DNA of 64,000 nt from Blastobasis lacticolella (lineage: Eukaryota; Arthropoda; Insecta; Lepidoptera; Blastobasidae), in assembly GCA_905147135.1 (NCBI GenBank), contig LR990054.1:17397001-17461000 (forward strand), given 5' to 3'. Position 1 is the stretch's first letter, and each line of letters starts with the position of its first letter. The position numbers and the translations under genes were made by a program. The notes beneath the pieces are model-generated. The model worked only from the letters and a program-made list of their open reading frames with translations, searched no databases and had not been told where the DNA came from. Shown in pieces: positions 60,401 through 64,000 of the stretch.

Positions 60401-63104
60401 TATAGTTAAATATTGCCTAAGCTGCTGTACCGATTTTAATGAAACAGAAAGACCATCTCGATTTTTTTCCTTTTATTTTGTTGCTACTAGCGAGGACCTG
60501 TAATTGGCTTATTGATTCTACTATATTATCTGTAATATCAATCATCTAATAATAATAATAATATCATCTATAATAGCTGTTGGTACTTCAATAAATAAAT
60601 AAACTGTCTTCTAAATAAACTGCATCGACTCAGACAGATAGAAATATACTTCAGCTAATAACACTTCTCTTTTTACGTCGGCGATTAAAATCTGAAATAC
60701 TACACAAAACGATATGTCATTTTCGTTCCAAAATCTGAAAACCTTAACATCAATAATATTAATAAACGACCACCCACCTTCTGCTGTATGGTGTCGATCG
60801 CCTCCGTCCTAGCGTAGACCACTCCATAGTCGTGTTTCATAGAGTAGTGGAGGCTATCACGCAACGCCTGCCGCAGCTGCGGCTGATGGGCGGAGCCCCA
60901 CCACGCGGCCGCGGCCTCCGCCACCGCCGTCAACGCTAGGAGGGCGAACGCCGCAGCCAGCAGCGAGGAGGAGTGTCTAGCCGCACCACATATAGCGGCT
61001 AGGGCTGCGAAAGCTAGCGCTCCGCCCCACGTCGCGAGCGCACAGAGACCGGCGCGAGCCTCCGCGCTCTCGGTGGCGCGGCCGTCCCACAGCGCCCACA
61101 GGCACACACCGCATGCAGCGCTGCCCACGCCCTGGAATACGTGGCGAGTTTAGAAACCTGTATCTTGACTTAAAGATTGACTCGAATGCGCTGGTTTCGT
61201 TGCGTAAGCCCCAGGGATAGGAGGAAAATAGGTGCATTAAGGGCCACTCGCCCTTGCGCCTATGTAATAGTTTATATGAGCTTGTTTGAAGTATGGAGCT
61301 AGACGCACTTCAGTGGCGCGGCGGTGAGTGCACGACAACTCTGTCGCACCGCGTCGCACAGCGCAGCGTAAGTGCTTGTAGCCATAAAAATGGGCCCGTA
61401 TCAGGAAGTGATTGATGGACTGCTCAGATGATGATGACGATCTTTTGGGTACGAATATCCTAAGCGTCAGTCGTGACTCGCCGTTTCGCATACGCTGCGA
61501 TGAGTCGACGACGCGTGTGGATCACGTCGCAGTCGTGTATGCGTATGAAAAGACCTGCAGCTGCTGTAAGAAGTTCAATAGTATTGTTTACCTGCCAGAA
61601 ATTAAGATATCCAGCGCTCCATTGGGAACCAGGGCTTTGCCAGTGGAGGGACATTTGCCCATTTGCCACCAGAGAAATGTGTCCTAGAGTTTTAGAGATG
61701 GTCAAAAATGTTTTGGCTAATCCCATCACCCATGATCGGTTTTGTCGTGCATAAGGAAACCAGATAACTTTAGCTAGCTCTTTTCTTAGTGATTCGCGTT
61801 GAAGTAATGACTGTCATGCATGCTACTATGAAAGGGTGTGATACTTTAATTGGAAAATGAGGAAGAAAACAGGCAAGAAGTACAATTATTGATAGATTGA
61901 ATTCTATAGCAACATTTGCAACATGTGTGCCATTGCATAATTTGTTTAACTAAAATTTCGATTGTCAATGTGTACATGGGACCCGTGTATTTACCTACAC
62001 AGAGGATGTTCGAAGAATTTTGTCTTTATTTCTCATTTGGTCCGACAGTTTAGGTTTTTATTATAGAGAAGTTAGTTAGAGGAAAGAATAGTTAGTTTAT
62101 TTGTAATTGGTGAACAGGGAAATAAGTCAAACAATTTCGGAGTTTTTTTAATTACCTAGTTATGACATAATAGTACTTGATCTAAGAATTTCACTTTCAT
62201 TTTCAAAATTTCACAATTTACAAGGAAATGCTAGTGAAGAATATTTTTTCACAAGTTTTAGTTTGTAAAAGTAAATTGAACCTACAATAAAACTTGAATT
62301 AAAGCTGAACCAGGTAGGTAGAGCTTAGGTTAGGTATAAACTGAAATTACACCATGTACTACTGTAATAATTGTGGCAAAAAATATTTTTTGTGTTCTAT
62401 ATTTGTATGCCTATCAGCAGATATTTCACAGTGCCTGTGTTTCATAAATAAATTATTTGAATTTAATTGTTTGAATCACCTCAAATTCATATCAATAATG
62501 TACAATAAATAAATCATTACTTGATCCAAATGTTTTTTATTTCGTAATTATGTTTTAAGTTTAACAAATAATAAACACAAATTGTATACCTATTACAAAT
62601 TTTGTTATATCTTAATTTATTGTTTACTTATGTTAGGTATTTACTTGTGTGCACCTAATGTAAGTGTAAACTCATCTGCTTACATTCGGTAAGCTCAACA
62701 AACAGCTTTTTATAGCTAGAGGCATCTGGTTAACATTATGTACCCCTTTTGTAAACAGACTAATAAAAATTACACCTCAGAAGAGTTGTACACATTGCTC
62801 ACAGAATCTATTTTAAAAACACAGATAAGCGTTGGACGGAACCGCTTGGGGACAGCAATAAATATTGTCAATAAACGCCGTCAAACATAATTTAGGGCAC
62901 TGACACCCTTCCCTTATTAGCATAGCTGAGTTTGAAATGTACTCCACCGATTACATTACATTGGCTGTTACAGCGATTCTGTATTTAACAATCAAGGAAA
63001 GGGAGGTATATTTAGTCATAAATTAATCAAAAACTTACCAATAGAATAATGTTCAGAAGTATAAGCAAGCCTTTCATCAGCAAATAACACCGAGACATGC
63101 CCAT
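54391..63104 (-). CDS. Tetraspanin, five coding exons (complete)
   Basis: Coding exons on the minus strand are 63104..63039, 61131..60778, 57743..57573, 56387..56265 and 54498..54391 (stop TAG). They give 22+118+57+41+35 = 273 residues, and every junction is phase 0 with GT-AG borders. The layout is that of a tetraspanin, a four-pass membrane protein that organises partners in membrane microdomains: TM1 about 10-36, TM2 about 51-72, TM3 about 79-99, a large extracellular loop, TM4 about 239-261 and a short tail. The loop carries the diagnostic CCG (143-145), PASCC (192-196) and further cysteines at 204 and 225, giving six. The stretch SMKHDYG..YARTEAIDTIQQK before CCG is typical of the family. 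I chose the first in-frame ATG (63104, MGMSRC) because an in-frame TAG lies just upstream and MG starts are common; 63098 is the alternative. Exons 2-5 are very GC- and Ala-rich. The partner and the exact subfamily cannot be told from the sequence. Confidence 0.93.
54712..54780 (-). repeat. Variant edge copy of the exon 4 repeat
   Basis: Next to the array on its distal side. On the minus strand it reads 25 nt of exon 4 middle (GTCGGGCTCC..CTGCAC), then AGTAGACCC, then exon 4's 5' part (CGAGTGCGCGGTGTCG) to GCCGGCCG. Relative to exon 4 one A is missing (CCCGGACGAG has become CCCGGCGAG). The regular unit equals this variant minus 18 nt. It is not an open exon. Confidence 0.85.
54781..56340 (-). 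repeat. Exon-derived minisatellite: 12 x 130 bp
   Basis: Twelve adjacent 130-bp units (54781, 54911, 55041 ... 56211) that look identical at every position I compared. Read on the minus strand, each unit is 93 nt of tetraspanin exon 4 (from CGGCGCGTGCC to GCCAAG), the donor gtgagacc, and 37 nt of intron ending ggcccccccc-ag-tagaccc. Every copy therefore carries a usable-looking 5' splice site and a C-tract plus AG. The array is strongly GC-rich, with a G-run of eight on the plus strand of each unit, and sits wholly in intron 4. 130 is not a multiple of three, so the long overlapping open frames across it on either strand are by-products. Confidence 0.97.
56265..56387 (-). CDS. Tetraspanin exon 4 (end of EC2), source of the tandem array
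   Basis: 123 nt, 41 codons, after the acceptor cccccgcag and before the donor gtgaga. It encodes STDPDECAVS..GLHAAGCGARALAALAEIAK, supplying the last two loop cysteines and the helix leading to TM4. The 3' 93 nt of this exon are the coding part of the 130-bp unit that is repeated toward lower coordinates. The exon as read here uses the first unit's donor, but eleven other identical donors follow. Confidence 0.88.
57285..57537 (-). mobile_element. tRNA-Ser-like SINE in tetraspanin intron 3
   Basis: Reverse orientation: tcttggcgttaatgtcccgg tail at the left, ttgaccatgatccaggattt, and head ggccaccgacgctcct at the right. The middle is shortened. Confidence 0.8.
57573..57743 (-). CDS. Tetraspanin exon 3 (EC2 with CCG and PASCC)
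   Basis: 171 nt, 57 codons, after the acceptor tttccag and before the donor gtgagt. It begins LQCCGTESARDWQGSAW, continues through an unusual Ala-Pro-rich low-complexity stretch (APAPAPATAPAL), and ends YYWVPASCCE. The Ala-Pro run widens the variable part of the loop. Confidence 0.93.
57880..58062 (+). pseudogene. LINE 3' end in tetraspanin intron 2
   Basis: The plus strand encodes, with one indel, LELAACTSFP then FPEHYNLSIFKTRVNKYLID-like sequence, followed by ctgcatcaggtgagatggca. It is the tail of a CR1-like LINE inserted antisense to the host gene. Confidence 0.6.
58110..58340 (-). pseudogene. LINE 3' end, copy of 51525..51765
   Basis: Same order of blocks as 51525..51765 (acaggcaagcg, ggtcaccgc, gaagagacctctaatatacc, gatcccatgtcatagtcc, gggagctcattccaca), in tetraspanin intron 2. 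Confidence 0.7.
58402..58615 (+). mobile_element. SINE with tRNA-Gly-like head, copy 2
   Basis: gccacgcagaggttccgggt, tcgatttccggccgagcag, then tgggtgttatatgtataata and gctagatggcgctgtgtgaa. The head has a deletion. In tetraspanin intron 2. Confidence 0.78.
58617..58775. mobile_element. 240-bp MITE, copy 3 (partial), in tetraspanin intron 2
   Basis: It holds attgctcatagaaaaaggtc, atttgtatcatgcctttcag, ttgacttaattctatga and ctcacgctctttgcttc; the outer ends are missing. Confidence 0.7.
59022..59246 (-). mobile_element. Non-autonomous RTE-tailed element, copy 4
   Basis: cctctcccacgaaaggggag, ggttggagatcgcagtgtta, atgacaatggaaaacgctgc; the 3' tail is lost. In tetraspanin intron 2. Confidence 0.65.
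59922..60024. mobile_element. Short copy of the gggcgccgtag element
   Basis: gtctgtgagggcgccgtatg at the left and ctacggcaccctcagtcta at the right. About 100 bp, in tetraspanin intron 2. Confidence 0.55.
60778..61131 (-). CDS. Tetraspanin exon 2
   Basis: 354 nt, 118 codons, between the acceptor attccag and the donor gtgggt. It encodes the rest of TM1, the small loop, TM2, TM3 and the start of EC2. Reading on past 60778 runs through V-G-G-R into intron sequence and stops at 60700. The exon is GC-rich against an AT-rich intron on either side. Confidence 0.93.
61132..63038 (-). other. Tetraspanin intron 1
   Basis: 1.9 kb. 61240..61560 is GC-rich, with blocks such as cagcgcagcg and tcgcagtcgtg typical of a decayed MITE; 61590..61715 is a diverged copy of the 29712..30096 repeat. 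The remainder is AT-rich. Confidence 0.5.
63039..63104 (-). CDS. Tetraspanin exon 1
   Basis: 66 nt encoding the short cytoplasmic N-terminus and the first half of TM1 (MGMSRCYLLMKGLLILLNII..). It ends in TTG followed by the donor gtaagt. Length and phase match the first exon of the second tetraspanin at 28362..28297. Confidence 0.88.
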
Positions 63105-63686
63105 ATTGCATCGATTCAACTACACACTATAGTAGATGTGAAACGCGCAAATATCGAATTAACAAGTTTCAATTCACAAATTTCTTGAAAATGGTTTAGA
63201 ACTCTATTATTTTTAAATAATTTTCAAATTCTACCAATGCAAATCCAACCAAATCACATTAGAATGGGAATAAACTCGCTCGCTGACTGATTGACAGACA
63301 GATGAACGAATAATGACATTCATTCAATCAATGTCATCATTCGGCATTCATTAACTATCGTTCATGATTTATTTCGTTCACTCATTCATCCGGTTTTTTC
63401 TTGCTCTTTTTTGTTTTAATAATATTTTATCAAAAGTTGTACAATAAAAAGCTAAAAATGATTTAATATTACTTTTACAAATTAAAATAAAATATATTTT
63501 GCAGATCATAAACATAAAAGTTGGCGTCTCCTATAGACAAAGTTATGCGAACTTGCGCAACCGCGAGCACCGAACAGCGAGCGACGCTTTGACAGCGAGC
63601 ATGGGAAATGTCCTCGTAGAAAACATAAATAAATGGACACCGTTGTTATTACGTTGTTTCTAATCACGAAATTTTATGTTTGTAAA
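63105..63686. promoter_or_regulatory. Shared intergenic region of two divergent genes
   Basis: 582 bases between the tetraspanin start (minus) and the unrecognised gene (plus), so it must hold both 5' UTRs and promoters. The right part (63540..63605) is GC-richer. Around 63300..63400 are short imperfect palindromes of the type gacattcattcaatcaatgtc. No TATA box is convincing. Confidence 0.55.
63601..63663 (+). promoter_or_regulatory. Possible upstream open reading frame
   Basis: ATG GGA AAT .. TTC TAA, 20 codons and a stop, ending 23 bases before the ATG at 63687. It would be a uORF if transcription starts upstream of 63601; no transcript evidence is available. Confidence 0.3.
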
Positions 63687-63715
63687 ATGGACGCCGACTA
63701 TAAAGAGCAGCGGAG
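63687..63715 (+). CDS. First coding exon of an unrecognised gene
   Basis: ATGGACGCCGAC.. encodes MDADYKEQR plus two bases, followed by the donor gtaagt. It starts 582 bases from the divergent tetraspanin start. A 20-codon upstream open frame (63601..63663) precedes it. I do not recognise the protein. Confidence 0.6.
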
Positions 63716-63900
63716 GTAAGTATTATCTAATAAATGGGGCATGCCGATGAATAACAGTAGTTGGAAAGTTTGCAAATCGAAAAAGGGGTCGTTGACAGTA
63801 GATTTCGCGCCACTGGGGTAGTACTGTATTTGTAGATTTAGTTTGTAGCTTGCACAGTTTGGGAAAAGTGATGTTACAAATGAGTGCCCACTGTTTACAG

Positions 63901-64000
63901 TGCAAGGATTTCTTCCAAGCGAGAGAAACGGTGGAGCATGAACTCGCAACGACTCGAAGAGATTGTGGCGGAGCTGATGCGCCCCATCGGCGACCTCCGC
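63901..64000 (+). CDS. Second exon of the unrecognised gene, cut by the window end
   Basis: It follows the acceptor ctgtttacag. Joined to the preceding exon in phase it reads S-ARISSKREKRWSMNSQRLEE.., a basic then amphipathic, probably helical segment, open to the window edge. A second frame is also open over this short stretch, so the assignment rests on the splice phase. No domain or family can be named from about 43 residues. Confidence 0.55.

Noticed and set aside
1..64000. CRISPR array, operon or prophage-like system
   Set aside because: No direct-repeat/spacer pattern, no Shine-Dalgarno-linked gene strings; introns and retroelements mark a eukaryotic genome.

Overview
The window looks like a repeat-choked, AT-rich piece of a lepidopteran (moth or butterfly) nuclear genome. 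The basis is spliceosomal GT-AG introns in the few host exons, two tRNA-derived SINE families, many 5'-truncated non-LTR retrotransposon tails with insect-type reverse transcriptase C-termini, an RTE element ending in a GATGATG tail, hAT-type elements with 8-bp target duplications, and many short inverted-repeat (MITE) elements. No prokaryotic gene, rRNA, true tRNA gene or CRISPR array is seen.

Host coding content is sparse. The best gene is a five-exon tetraspanin on the minus strand at the right (start 63104, stop 54391, 273 codons plus stop); all exon junctions are phase 0 and the EC2 CCG and PASCC motifs are intact. A second minus-strand tetraspanin first exon (28362..28297), of the same length and phase, lies about 26 kb beyond its 3' end, so the window probably holds part of a head-to-tail tetraspanin cluster. 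At the right edge an unrecognised plus-strand gene starts at 63687, 582 bases from the tetraspanin start and divergent from it; it runs off the window. An isolated plus-strand signal-peptide-like first exon with a consensus donor is at 10641..10727.

The outstanding feature is 54781..56340: twelve tandem copies, identical by eye, of a 130-bp GC-rich unit inside the last intron of the tetraspanin gene. Each unit is 93 nt of the gene's own fourth coding exon plus its 5' splice site and 37 nt of intron ending in a C-tract and AG. It is an exon-derived minisatellite, and its distal edge (54712..54780) keeps a variant copy that explains how the unit arose.

Left to right: 1..10000 holds MITEs (two copies of a 0.43-kb family, a CTG-target family), SINE pieces and LINE tails. 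10.1..10.8 kb holds the orphan signal-peptide exon. 13..18.8 kb holds SINEs and MITEs. 20.8..24.1 kb holds two inverted copies of a hAT-type MITE, one split by an RTE insertion with a 10-bp duplication. 22.9..23.6, 33.3..33.9 and 37.7..38.2 kb hold LINE C-termini. 34.2..34.6 kb is a 10-bp minisatellite. 38.9..40.6 kb holds a 1.07-kb inverted-repeat element and a 35-bp perfect hairpin. 41.4..47.3 kb is a LINE split by a complete but dead 4.37-kb hAT transposon. 47.3..54.0 kb is mostly unassigned AT-rich DNA with MITEs, and 54.3..64.0 kb is the tetraspanin locus and its divergent neighbour.
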